64,000 nt of DNA from DASSNR01 sp036278935 (GTDB taxonomy: Bacteria; Gemmatimonadota; Gemmatimonadetes; Gemmatimonadales; Gemmatimonadaceae), in the NCBI GenBank assembly GCA_036278935.1, contig DASUKA010000115.1:3745-67744 (forward strand). Direction: 5' to 3'. Shown here piece by piece: positions 8,137 to 16,592 of this stretch (position 1 is the stretch's first letter; every line of letters starts with the position of its first letter). The translations under genes and the position numbers were made by a program. Under the pieces are notes generated by a model. The model saw only the letters and a program-made list of their open reading frames with translations. It was not told the DNA's origin and did no database searches.

Positions 8137-9276
8137 ATGCACGTCACCACCCGCATCGCCGCCTCCGTTCTTCCGCTCATCGCCTTCGCCCTGACCACCG
8201 CGCCGCTCGCGGCGCAGGACTCCCACGGTCTCAACCTCACGGTGCATCATGCCGGGATCAGCATCGGCGACTCGCGCGGCGTCAACGGACTCCGGCTCAA
8301 CTTCCGCGACCGTCGCCTGCAGTGGGTCAATGGCGCCAACATCACCATCTGGCAGCCGCACCACGACCCTACGGGCGATGTGCGCGGCCTGGCGCTCGGC
8401 CTTCCGCTCACCGGCGCCGGAACGATTACCGGTCTCGCGGTCGGCATTGGCGGCGTGGACGCGGACGAGCGCATCACGGGGCTCGGCATCGGCGGTCTGG
8501 GGCTGGGCGCCGGCGACCGACTGGTCGGCGTGATGATCGGCGGGCTTGGTGCGGGCAGCGGGAACGATGTGTTGGGCGCGGCCATCGGCGGACTCGGCGT
8601 TGGCGCCGGAAACGATGTGCACGGCGTGTTGATCGGCGGACTCGGCGCCGGTGCCGGGAATGAGCTGCGGGGGATCGCGATCGCGGGCTTGGGCGTTGGG
8701 GCAGGGAACGACGTGAAGGGGATCACGCTGGCGGGGATCGGCATCGGGAGCGGGAACTCGCTCAGCGGACTGGCGATCGCGGGCGTCGGGATCGGGAGCG
8801 GGAACGACCTGCGCGGCGTGGCGATTGCCGGCGTGGCGGTTGGCTCGGGCGGGAATCTCACCGGTATCGCCGCCGCGCCGATTGCGGTGGGTGCCGGCGG
8901 AGACATGACCGGGCTGGCGATCGGTGGGGTAGGGGTGGGCGCGGGCGGCACCCTCACCGGCGTGGGGATCGGCGGCTTGGGGATCGGAGCGTCGAGTGTG
9001 CGCGGCGTGATGATCGCCGGCGTGGCGGCCGGTGGTGAGGACGTGGCCGGTCTGGTGGTGGCGCCGGCCTACTTTCGCATCGGAGACCACCGCGGCCGCT
9101 TCACCGGGGTGTCGGCCAGCGCCTTCAACGATATCAAGGGCGAGCAGCACGGGCTGACCATCGGGCTCTTCAACTACGCGCGCAGACTGTTCGGGGTGCA
9201 GATCGGCGTGTTGAACTACGCGAAGAACAACCCCTTTCCCTTCAAGTTGCTGCCTTTGGTGAACGTCCACATGTGA
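8137..9276 (+). CDS. Secreted glycine-rich repeat protein, LA_2272-like surface repeat family
   Basis: The 379-residue protein begins with a clear signal peptide (hydrophobic core 8-20, likely cleavage after LAAQ at 24-27). Residues 110-285 are eleven consecutive 16-residue units of the form GNDVxGxxIGGLGxGA, with no cysteines. The C-terminus (GLTIGLFNYARRLFGVQIGVLNYAKNN) resembles the end of LA_2272-type surface repeat proteins first named in Leptospira; this match is from memory, not a search. Regular Ile/Leu/Val and Gly spacing suggests a beta-solenoid exposed outside the inner membrane. It is divergent from the cyclase operon, with 180 bases between the starts. Function unknown. Confidence 0.85.
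   Translation: MHVTTRIAASVLPLIAFALTTAPLAAQDSHGLNLTVHHAGISIGDSRGVNGLRLNFRDRRLQWVNGANITIWQPHHDPTGDVRGLALGLPLTGAGTITGLAVGIGGVDADERITGLGIGGLGLGAGDRLVGVMIGGLGAGSGNDVLGAAIGGLGVGAGNDVHGVLIGGLGAGAGNELRGIAIAGLGVGAGNDVKGITLAGIGIGSGNSLSGLAIAGVGIGSGNDLRGVAIAGVAVGSGGNLTGIAAAPIAVGAGGDMTGLAIGGVGVGAGGTLTGVGIGGLGIGASSVRGVMIAGVAAGGEDVAGLVVAPAYFRIGDHRGRFTGVSASAFNDIKGEQHGLTIGLFNYARRLFGVQIGVLNYAKNNPFPFKLLPLVNVHM
8464..8991 (+). repeat. In-frame tandem array of eleven 48-bp units
   Basis: The coding sequence is periodic at 48 bp, each unit encoding one 16-residue repeat of the surface protein. Unit boundaries fall at GGxAACGAxGTG-type codons encoding GNDV/GNEL/GDRL. Units are similar but not identical in DNA, so the array is old or selected for divergence. 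Frame is maintained throughout. Confidence 0.85.
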
Positions 9277-9315
9277 GACAGTGGATTATCACTTACTGTT
9301 TAAGTATACGTATGA

Positions 9316-9329
9316 TAGCTATATAGCTA
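9316..9329. repeat. 14-bp perfect palindrome in an AT-rich island
   Basis: TAGCTATATAGCTA is self-complementary over 14 bases. It lies inside a stretch of about 70 AT-rich bases (9287-9356), conspicuous against the GC-rich surroundings. The island sits between the convergent ends of the repeat-protein gene and trpE. It could be a bidirectional terminator or a protein-binding site; neither can be decided from sequence. Confidence 0.6.
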
Positions 9330-9382
9330 AACGCGCTTAATGTCATACTAGAGTATCGCAGGCGCCGCGCTCACCTCTGGCC

Positions 9383-9412
9383 GTTCTCCGTGTCCTCCGT
9401 GTCTCTGTGGTA
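9383..9412 (-). repeat. Copy of a widespread intergenic repeat (ACCACAGAGACACGGAGGA type)
   Basis: Read on the minus strand this is TACCACAGAGACACGGAGG followed by ACACGGAGAAC. The same word family is common between genes in Planctomycetes, Verrucomicrobia, Acidobacteria and related genomes, and is often mistranslated into spurious proteins containing TTETRRTRR, as it is here. Identification rests on recall of that word. Function is not established. Confidence 0.6.
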
Positions 9413-9431
9413 AATCCAGCCGACGTGGGGA

Positions 9432-10955
9432 TCAGGTGCAGGCCGAGCGATCGCTCGCACCGCCCTCCGTTGCGTGCCGTACCTGAGCGATGGCGGTGAG
9501 TAGCGCGCGCGCCTTGTTCTCCGTCTCCACCCACTCATTCGCCGGTACCGAATCGGCCACGATGCCGGCACCCGCCTGCACCGACGCCACGCCGTTCGCG
9601 ACGACGCACGTGCGGATGGTGATGGCGAGATCCATGCGCCGGTCGCCCGCGGCGATGTACCCCACGGCGCCGGCGTACGCGGCCCGCCGCTCGGGCTCCA
9701 GCTCGTCGATGATCTCCATCGCGCGCACCTTGGGTGCGCCCGTCATCGTGCCGGCGGGGAAGGTGGCACGAAAGACGTCGATGGTAGACGTACCGGGCGG
9801 CAGCCGCCCCTCCACCTGGCTCACGAGATGAAGCACATGGCTGTAGCGCTCGACCACCATCAGGTCCGTCACCTCGACGCTCCCGAACTGGGCGATGCGT
9901 CCCACATCGTTGCGCCCCAGGTCCACCAGCATCACGTGCTCGGCGCGTTCCTTCTCATCCGCCAGCAGCTCTTGCGTGAGACGCTCGTCCTCGTCGGCAG
10001 TGAGCCCGCGCGGGCGCGTGCCGGCAATCGGGCGCACCGTCACCCGCCCGTTCGACACGCGCACGAGCAGCTCGGGCGAGCTGCCCACCAACTCCATGCC
10101 GTCGAGCACCAGATGGTACATGTAGGGCGACGGATTGAGCGCACGGAGCGCGCGGTAGAGCGCCGCCGGATCGAAATCCAGCGGCACCTCGATCCGGCGC
10201 GCCAGCAGCGCCTGAAAGCAGTCCCCGGCCATGATGTATTCGCGAATCCGCTCCACGTCGTGCATGAACTGCTCGCGCGTGTAGCTCGAGGTCCCGCACG
10301 CCGGCGCCGCCGCCTCGTGCAGCTCGAGCGCGGGAAGATGCGCGGGCGCGCGCAGCCGGCGGATCGTCTCGTCCACATCGCGCACCGCCTCGTCGTACAC
10401 CGTGCGCAGCTCGGCCGCCGCCGCGCCCTCGGGAATCGGCACCCCCACCACCACCCGCGCCTGCGCACGCAGGTTGTCGATGATCACCAGTGCGCGCGTG
10501 AAGACGAACAGCGCATCAGGCACGTCGAGCACTCTGGGCGGTGCATGCGGGAGCCGCTCGATGAGGCGCACGACATCGTAGCCGAAGAAACCGACGGCGC
10601 CGCTCCAGAAACCGCCCAGCTCCGGCACGTCGGCCGGCTCGAACGCTGCCACCAGCGCTCGCAAGTCATCGAGCGGATCGGCCGGACGCCTGGCGCCATG
10701 CCATCCGCCCTCCGGTGTCCAGTCCTCCACCGTGCCATCGCGCAACCGCCATGCGGCGCGCGGCTCCGTGCCCATGAAGGTGTAGCGCGCCCACGTTTCA
10801 CCGCCCGCCGGCGCCGACTCGAGGAGAAAGGCGAACGGGTCGCGCCGGAGCTTGGCGAACGCCGACACGGGTGTCTCCGCGTCGAGCAGGCAGTCGCGCC
10901 ACACCGGCACGAGCATGCCCGGGCGGGCAAGTGCGAGAAAGTGCTCGAAGGTCAC
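9432..10955 (-). CDS. trpE: Anthranilate synthase component I
   Basis: The 507-residue protein has the chorismate-binding enzyme layout. The N-terminal tryptophan-binding motif LLESAPAGGETWARYTFMG favours TrpE. The active-site string PIAGTRPRG has the Ala typical of TrpE rather than the Lys of PabB. The C-terminal signatures HVMLVDLGRNDVGRI, FPAGTMTGAPKVRAMEII and IRTCVV are all intact. It converts chorismate plus glutamine-derived ammonia to anthranilate. A GTG at 10955 (VTFEHFLALARPG) is preferred over a start 16 codons upstream, because those extra codons lie in a purine-rich intergenic repeat. No trpG, trpD or trpC lies nearby, so the gene is separated from the rest of the pathway. It is divergent from the outer-membrane/arn operon. 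Confidence 0.93.
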   Translation of the reverse strand: MTFEHFLALARPGMLVPVWRDCLLDAETPVSAFAKLRRDPFAFLLESAPAGGETWARYTFMGTEPRAAWRLRDGTVEDWTPEGGWHGARRPADPLDDLRALVAAFEPADVPELGGFWSGAVGFFGYDVVRLIERLPHAPPRVLDVPDALFVFTRALVIIDNLRAQARVVVGVPIPEGAAAAELRTVYDEAVRDVDETIRRLRAPAHLPALELHEAAAPACGTSSYTREQFMHDVERIREYIMAGDCFQALLARRIEVPLDFDPAALYRALRALNPSPYMYHLVLDGMELVGSSPELLVRVSNGRVTVRPIAGTRPRGLTADEDERLTQELLADEKERAEHVMLVDLGRNDVGRIAQFGSVEVTDLMVVERYSHVLHLVSQVEGRLPPGTSTIDVFRATFPAGTMTGAPKVRAMEIIDELEPERRAAYAGAVGYIAAGDRRMDLAITIRTCVVANGVASVQAGAGIVADSVPANEWVETENKARALLTAIAQVRHATEGGASDRSACT

Positions 10956-10963
10956 GGGCGATT

Positions 10964-11013
10964 GAGAGGCGAGAGAGGAGAAAGGAGAAAGGAGAAAACG
11001 CATAACTCACTAC
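10964..11013 (+). repeat. Composite purine-rich intergenic repeat
   Basis: A run built of GAGAGGAGAAAGGAGAAAG words (10964-10997) is followed by CATAACTCACTAC (11001-11013). Both words recur in the same order at 56030-56164, and the GAGAGGAGAAAG word recurs at 59146. The element fills most of the 91-base gap between the divergent trpE and outer-membrane-protein genes. Confidence 0.55.
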
Positions 11014-11046
11014 CCGCCCCTCTCCTTGCCCCCGTCCCGCCCGCTC

Positions 11047-13161
11047 ATGAAATTCCCGAACATGTTTCGTGTCCTCGCGGCGCCGGTGGCCGCGTGTTGT
11101 GTGATGGTGGGACTGGTGAGCGCGCCGGCGCCGGCGGCCGCGCAACAGTGGAACGATGCGCGCACCCGCGCGCTCGTCGCGCGTGCCACCGCGCTACGCG
11201 CCCAGCAGCTCGCCGACACGGCGCTCGTGGACTACACCGCCACCGCGCACGGCTACGTCACCTTCCTCGCTCAGCTCGGCAATCAGGCCGGCCAGCTTAC
11301 CGAGCCGCCGAAGGTGGTGCGAACGGATCAACTGGCGCTTCAAGTCTATTGGCATGCGCCCAATTTGAGCAAGCAGATGATCATCGGGCGGCGCGATACC
11401 CTGCTCGCGCCCACCGACATCCGCTACCACCGCGATCACCTGGGCATCGTCCAGAACAACTTCCCGAGCATCATCCGGATCGGAGAGGGGGACGAGGTGC
11501 GCGATGTGCCGCACCCGCTCTCCGCCACCGGCCTGGCCGATTACGACTTCGCCATCACCGATTCCCTGCAGATCCTGCTGCCCGATCGCGCGGTGGACGT
11601 CTACGCCGTACAGGTGCGCCCACGGGATCCTGCCGCGCCACGCGTGGTCGGGGCCATCTATCTCGATCGGAGCACGGCCCAGGTGGTGCGCATGGCGTTC
11701 AGCTTCACGCGCGATGCCTACATCGACCACACCCTCGACGACGTGGACATCGTCCTCGAGAACGCGCTGGTGGCGGGGCGCTTCTGGCTGCCTCGGCATC
11801 AGGAGATCGAGATCCGCCGATCGGGCACATGGCTCGATTTCCCCGCGCGCGGCATCATTCGCGGGCGCTGGGAGATCTGCTGCTACCACGTGAACACCGG
11901 GCTACCCAGCACCATGTTCGCCGGTCCGGCGATCATCCAGCTTCCTCCGTCGGTGCTCTCGCGCTATGCGTGGCGGGGCTCCGTGCTCGACTCGCTTCCG
12001 CGCGGCGTCCGCGCCGCCACCGGCGCGGACGTGCAGCGTGTTCAGGCGCAGGTGCGCTCGCTCGTGCGCGCACGCGTGCTGCAGAAGACCACCGGGCCGC
12101 GGCTCACCGCGCGCCGCATCTCCGATTTCGCGCGCGTGAACCGGGTCGAGGGTCTTGCGCTGGGGGGCGGAGCCGCACTCCCGCTGGGCTCCGGACGCAG
12201 CCTCGCACTCGCTGGACGCTGGGGCTTCGCCGACCATCAGGCCAAGGGGCGCGTCTCCCTCGATGTGCCGCGTGCGGGCGGGGACGTGTTTCACCTCTAC
12301 GCCGAGCGACAGTATCGCGATGCGCGCGACGTCGAGGAGAGCTCGCTCGTGCGCAACAGCCTGGCGGCGCAGGAGTATGGCGACGATAACACCGAGCCAT
12401 ACGACGTGCGTGCGGTGGGCGTTGGCGCCGAGCTCGGGCAGCACCTGGGCATGTGGTGGCGCGCGGAGGCGAGCTACGAAACCCAGCGCGCGTTGAGCGT
12501 GCACGCGCGGCCGGCGATGGGACAGTATGCGCCCGTCTTCCCGGCCAGGCCGGTCAGGGAAGGGCGGCTCTCGCTCGACGTGGACCGCCCCACCACACCC
12601 TTCATCTTCGGCAGCGAGCTCCGACTCACAGGGGAGTTGCGCGGTGGCATCTTTCAGCGGCGCGACAGCGCCTTCACCGGCTCGCGTCCCCGATTCGCGC
12701 GCGCCGTGATCTCGGCGGACATCGAGCGCGCCGTCGGGGCACAGCGTCTGGTGCTACGCTCGGTACTCGGTGCGGTGGCCGGCTCGCCTGCGGCACCGCC
12801 GCAGGAGTATATCTTCCTCGGCGGGCCCACCACCGGTCCCGGCTACGGCGCGCACGAGTTCGCGGCCCGCCTGGCGGCCAGCCAGCGCGTCGAATGGCGG
12901 GTCCGCGTACCGTTCGTGCCGATTCCACTCGGCCGGTTCGGGCGGGCGCCGGCCTCGGCCACGCTGGCGCCCTTCGTGAACACGATCTACGTGGCGCGAA
13001 GCGCGCCGTTCCGCGCCGCGCGCGGAGGCTGGTACCCGTCGGTGGGGCTGGGCGCGCTCTTTTTCTTTGACCTGCTGCGTGTCGATGTCGCGCGCGGCGT
13101 GCGCGATGGGCGCTGGTCGGTGTCGTTCGACATCGCACGCGAATTCTGGGGCATCCTGTGA
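11047..13161 (+). CDS. Secreted outer-membrane beta-barrel protein, unknown function
   Basis: The 704-residue protein has an N-terminal signal peptide (hydrophobic stretch ending APAPAAAQQ near residue 35). A soluble domain spans about 35-300 and includes repeated beta-strand patterns such as VVGAIYLDRSTAQVVRMAFSFT. The C-terminal half has alternating hydrophobic strands, a GGPTTGPGYGAHEF turn like those of Omp85/two-partner barrels, and ends SVSFDIAREFWGIL as barrel proteins commonly do. The ATG at 11047 is chosen over an upstream TTG. The Nudix gene follows after 7 bases and the arn genes after that, so it heads that operon. A role in envelope remodelling is inferred only from this context. 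Confidence 0.8.
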   Translation: MKFPNMFRVLAAPVAACCVMVGLVSAPAPAAAQQWNDARTRALVARATALRAQQLADTALVDYTATAHGYVTFLAQLGNQAGQLTEPPKVVRTDQLALQVYWHAPNLSKQMIIGRRDTLLAPTDIRYHRDHLGIVQNNFPSIIRIGEGDEVRDVPHPLSATGLADYDFAITDSLQILLPDRAVDVYAVQVRPRDPAAPRVVGAIYLDRSTAQVVRMAFSFTRDAYIDHTLDDVDIVLENALVAGRFWLPRHQEIEIRRSGTWLDFPARGIIRGRWEICCYHVNTGLPSTMFAGPAIIQLPPSVLSRYAWRGSVLDSLPRGVRAATGADVQRVQAQVRSLVRARVLQKTTGPRLTARRISDFARVNRVEGLALGGGAALPLGSGRSLALAGRWGFADHQAKGRVSLDVPRAGGDVFHLYAERQYRDARDVEESSLVRNSLAAQEYGDDNTEPYDVRAVGVGAELGQHLGMWWRAEASYETQRALSVHARPAMGQYAPVFPARPVREGRLSLDVDRPTTPFIFGSELRLTGELRGGIFQRRDSAFTGSRPRFARAVISADIERAVGAQRLVLRSVLGAVAGSPAAPPQEYIFLGGPTTGPGYGAHEFAARLAASQRVEWRVRVPFVPIPLGRFGRAPASATLAPFVNTIYVARSAPFRAARGGWYPSVGLGALFFFDLLRVDVARGVRDGRWSVSFDIAREFWGIL

Positions 13162-13168
13162 GCAACTC

Positions 13169-13633
13169 ATGACGGTCACCACGGTGGGCAGTGTGGATGT
13201 CTACCCGATGCGCGGCGCACCCGGCGCATGGGAGATGCTCCTGCTTCAGCGTGCGCCGCACACGCGGTGCACCGGTGCATGGGAGGTCGTGCATGGCCAC
13301 ATCCAACACGATGAGACGCCGCCCCACGCCGCCGTGCGGGAGCTTCGTGAGGAGACAGGTCTCGGCATCGCGCGGCTGTACAACGTCACGGTGCAGCCCT
13401 TCTACCTGCACACCATCGACACCGTGATGCTGGCCGTCGTGTTTGCCGCCATGGTCAATGGAGACTCGGACGTGGTGCTGGGCCCCGAGCACGAGCGAGC
13501 CGCGTGGCTTTCCGTGCAGGAGGCGATGGCACGCGTGGCCTGGCCGCGTTCGCGCGCGGTGATGCAAGACATCCTGGCGCTGGTGGGCAGTGGCAGCGCG
13601 GGTCCAGTTGAAGATGTGCTCCGGGTGTTGTAG
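13169..13633 (+). CDS. Nudix hydrolase
   Basis: The 154-residue protein has a complete Nudix box at residues 43-65 matching Gx5Ex7REUxEExGU exactly: GHIQHDE, seven residues, then RELREETGL. It should hydrolyse a nucleoside diphosphate linked to another moiety; the substrate cannot be told. The ATG at 13169 is 7 bases after the previous stop. Its TAG stop overlaps the GTG start of arnT by one base, so it is part of the same transcript. A link to nucleotide-sugar turnover is possible but unproven. Confidence 0.93.
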   Translation: MTVTTVGSVDVYPMRGAPGAWEMLLLQRAPHTRCTGAWEVVHGHIQHDETPPHAAVRELREETGLGIARLYNVTVQPFYLHTIDTVMLAVVFAAMVNGDSDVVLGPEHERAAWLSVQEAMARVAWPRSRAVMQDILALVGSGSAGPVEDVLRVL

Positions 13634-15396
13634 TGGATGAGTCGCGCGTGAGCCAGCCCACATCGCATGCGTCGTCGCCCGTGACCGCGCCAACATCATC
13701 GGCGGCGGAGCACACGCATCTCGGGCACGTGTCGGGGCGGACGCGCGGACCATGGTGGTCGGAGCGCCGGCGCCTGGCGCTGCTGCTCGGGATCTTCGTG
13801 CTGTTGCTCTTCATCGAGCTCCCGGGCACGTGGCTGGCCGAGCCGGACGAGGCGCGCTATGCGGAGATTCCACGCGAGATGCTGGCCTCGGGCGACTACC
13901 TCACGCCGCGGCTGGATGGCGCGCACTACTTCGAGAAGCCGCCGCTCCTGTACTGGGCGAATGCCGCGTCGATGCGGCTGCTCGGGGAGAACGCCTTCGC
14001 GGCGCGGCTTCCCACGCGGCTGGCCGCCATCGGCACCGCTGCCATCCTGATGGTGGAGCTATCGGGGCCGGCGCTTCCCACGTGGGGGCTCTGGGCAGCG
14101 CTCATCTTTCTCTCCGCGCCGCTCTCCTTCGTCCTCGGTCGGTACAACATCACGGATGGTGTGCTCACCTTCGGGCTGACGCTCGCGTTCTTCGCGCTGC
14201 GCCGATTTCTTCTCGAGCGCGATGCGGGGCGCTCCGCCATGGGCGCCCTCGCGCTCCTCGGACTCGGCACGGGGCTGGCCATGCTCGCCAAGGGGCTCAT
14301 CGGCATCGCCTTTCCCGGCCTTGTCTGTCTGCTCTGGGTGGGGCTGCTCGGGAAGTGGCGACGAGTGCGTGAGCTGCTGCTGTCGCCTGCACCGGTGGTG
14401 TTCGTGCTGGTGACCGCGCCCTGGTTCGTGCTCATGGAGCGCGCGAATCCGGGTTTCTCGCGGTTCTTTTTCATCCACGAGCACTTCGCGCGCTTCGCGA
14501 CATCGGAGGCGGGGCGGGGCGGGCCCATCTACTATTTCGTGCTCGCGTTCATCGTCGGCTTTCTGCCCTGGACGGTGCTCTTCGGCCACTCGCTGGGAGC
14601 GCTGCGGACATGGCGGCGCCCGCATCTCGCGGAGCACCGCGATGAGCTCTTCTTCGCGCTCTGGTTCTTCACCATCCTCGTTTTCTTCTCGCTGTCGCAC
14701 TCCAAGCTCCTGCCGTACATCCTCCCGGCGATGCCAGCAGCGGCAGCGCTCCTCGGGCGGGCAATCGCCGGTGCGCATGCCATGCGCGTTCGCACGCCGC
14801 TCGTGGTCCACGCCCTGCTCGTGACCCTCGTGGTTGTGGGCGGCGTGGGATACGGCCTGCGCTCCGGCTCGCTCGCGCACTATGATGTGACAGGGCTCGC
14901 GATGCTCGGTGGTGCGCTGCTGCTTGTTGGCGCGTGGATCGCCGTCCGGATGGCGCCGCGTGCGGGCAGGAGCGCGCTCATGGCGGCCGCCGCAGGGTGG
15001 GGCGGATTCTATCTCGCGCTCATCCTGGCGTTGCCACAGGTGTCTGGTGATCTCTCGGGGCATGGGATCGCGCGCATCGCGCAGCGCGCGCACGCCGAGC
15101 AGGTGGTATCGTACAAGTGGTACCCGCAGATTCTCCCGTGGGTGTTGAAGGCACCCATCCCGGTAGCGGATTACACCGGCGAGTTGGGCTCGGATGGCGA
15201 GCGGCCGCCCGCGATCTTCTGGAGCGGAGTGGAATTCTGGCAGCGATGGGCCTCGCCCGAGCATCTGGTCGTGGTGGTGCGCAGGCGAAACGCCGCGGAA
15301 TTCACGCAACCGGGGCGCCCGCCGGTGCGCACGCTGGGGGAAAACCACAGGTATATTGTGCTGTCCAACTTCACCCCTCCACCTGTCGCTCCCTGA
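13633..15396 (+). CDS. arnT: ArnT-like GT-C glycosyltransferase (L-Ara4N to lipid A)
   Basis: The 587-residue protein starts with GTG at 13633. It carries the GT39/GT83 first-loop signature EPDEARYAEIPREMLASGDY and YFEKPPLLYW, closely paralleling ArnT. About twelve membrane segments follow, then a soluble C-terminal domain (about 490-587). ArnT transfers 4-amino-4-deoxy-L-arabinose from undecaprenyl phosphate to lipid A on the periplasmic side, lowering negative surface charge. Placement directly before arnB, arnC, arnA and arnD makes this assignment stronger than similarity alone. The first 45 residues form a Ser/Thr/His-rich cytoplasmic leader not seen in enterobacterial ArnT. Confidence 0.88.
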   Translation: MDESRVSQPTSHASSPVTAPTSSAAEHTHLGHVSGRTRGPWWSERRRLALLLGIFVLLLFIELPGTWLAEPDEARYAEIPREMLASGDYLTPRLDGAHYFEKPPLLYWANAASMRLLGENAFAARLPTRLAAIGTAAILMVELSGPALPTWGLWAALIFLSAPLSFVLGRYNITDGVLTFGLTLAFFALRRFLLERDAGRSAMGALALLGLGTGLAMLAKGLIGIAFPGLVCLLWVGLLGKWRRVRELLLSPAPVVFVLVTAPWFVLMERANPGFSRFFFIHEHFARFATSEAGRGGPIYYFVLAFIVGFLPWTVLFGHSLGALRTWRRPHLAEHRDELFFALWFFTILVFFSLSHSKLLPYILPAMPAAAALLGRAIAGAHAMRVRTPLVVHALLVTLVVVGGVGYGLRSGSLAHYDVTGLAMLGGALLLVGAWIAVRMAPRAGRSALMAAAAGWGGFYLALILALPQVSGDLSGHGIARIAQRAHAEQVVSYKWYPQILPWVLKAPIPVADYTGELGSDGERPPAIFWSGVEFWQRWASPEHLVVVVRRRNAAEFTQPGRPPVRTLGENHRYIVLSNFTPPPVAP

Positions 15397-15413
15397 GCCT
15401 TCCGCCGCTGCCT

Positions 15414-16592
15414 GTGAGTGTGACGCGCGTGCGCGATACCTTCCTCCCGTTCTCCCGCCCGACGATCGGCCCGGCGGAGATCGCCGAGGTGCTTGATTCG
15501 CTGGAGTCCGGGTGGATCACGACCGGCCCGAAAGTCGAGCGGTTCACCGCCATGTTCGCCGACTACGTGGGTGGACGCTTTGCGGCAGCGCTCTCCTCGG
15601 CCACGGCGGGGCTGCACCTGGCGCTGCTCGCGCACGGCATCGGTCTCGGCGATGAGGTGATCACGACGCCCCTGACCTTCGCCGCCACTGCGAACGTGAT
15701 CGTGCTGGTGGGCGGCGTGCCGGTGCTGGCCGACATCGATCGCGACACACTCCAGATTCGCGTGGAGGAGATCGCGCGGCACATCACGCCCAGAACGCGG
15801 GCGATCATTCCCGTCCACTACGTGGGGCAGCCCGCGGATCTCGGTCCCATTCTGGAGCTCGCGGCGCGGCACGATCTGGTGGTGATCGAGGATGCCGCGC
15901 ATGCGGTTGGTGCGGAGTACAAAGGGCGGAAGATCGGTTCCTTCCCCACCACGTCGGTGTTCTCGTTTCACCCGAACAAGAACATCACGACGGGCGAAGG
16001 CGGCATGGTCGTCACGCCCGACGCCGACGTGTACGAGCGCGTGTCGCTGCTGGCGTTCCATGGCATGGATCGCGGCGCCTGGAAGCGATTCAGCAAAGAC
16101 GGATCGCCGCGCTACGATATCGCGCTGCCGGGCTACAAGTACAACATGATGGACCTGCAGGCGGCACTCGGGCTGCATCAGCTTCCCCGCCTCGAGGAGT
16201 TCATCGCCGCGCGCACGCGACTGGCGCAGGCGTACCAGCAGGCGTTTCGCGATCTCGATGGCCTGATGCTGCCACAGCTGGTGCCCTACGAGGCGCGGCA
16301 CGCATGGCATCTGTACACGCCGCTGGTGCGCCTGGAGGCGCTCACCATCGATCGCGATGAGTTCATGCGCGAGCTGAAGCAGCGCAACATCGGATGTGGG
16401 TTGCACTACACGGCGCTGCATGAATTCTCGTACTACGCGAAGACGTTTGGATGGCGCGCGGCGGATCTCCCCGAGGCGGACTTCGTATCGCAGCGGATCG
16501 TCTCGCTTCCCCTCTTTCCGGGGATGACGGACCGCGATCAGTGCGACGTGGTCGAGGCGGTGCACGACATCTGCCGGAGCTTCGCGCGATGA
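15414..16592 (+). CDS. arnB: UDP-4-amino-4-deoxy-L-arabinose aminotransferase (DegT/ArnB family)
   Basis: The 392-residue PLP-dependent aminotransferase has the Schiff-base lysine K189 in SFHPNKNITTGEGG, matching the FHxxKNIT motif and lysine 188 of E. coli ArnB. The N-terminal PFSRPTIGPAEIAEVLDSL is typical of this family, and VIEDAAHAVGAEYKGRKIG binds cofactor. It converts UDP-4-keto-pentose to UDP-L-Ara4N using glutamate. Three in-frame GTG codons (15414, 15420, 15429) could start it; the first is used. It follows arnT after 17 bases and overlaps arnC by 4 bases (ATGA). Confidence 0.92.
   Translation: MSVTRVRDTFLPFSRPTIGPAEIAEVLDSLESGWITTGPKVERFTAMFADYVGGRFAAALSSATAGLHLALLAHGIGLGDEVITTPLTFAATANVIVLVGGVPVLADIDRDTLQIRVEEIARHITPRTRAIIPVHYVGQPADLGPILELAARHDLVVIEDAAHAVGAEYKGRKIGSFPTTSVFSFHPNKNITTGEGGMVVTPDADVYERVSLLAFHGMDRGAWKRFSKDGSPRYDIALPGYKYNMMDLQAALGLHQLPRLEEFIAARTRLAQAYQQAFRDLDGLMLPQLVPYEARHAWHLYTPLVRLEALTIDRDEFMRELKQRNIGCGLHYTALHEFSYYAKTFGWRAADLPEADFVSQRIVSLPLFPGMTDRDQCDVVEAVHDICRSFAR

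Noticed and set aside
8464..8991. Regularly spaced repeats that could be mistaken for a CRISPR array
   Set aside because: Units are contiguous 48-bp codon-phased repeats inside an open frame with a signal peptide; there are no spacers and no cas genes.
7957..9270. A 972-codon open frame on the minus strand extending the cyclase by about 440 residues
   Set aside because: The extension is the antisense of the repeat protein, has simple His/Ala/Pro/Arg composition and lies upstream of the natural FHA-domain start at 7956.
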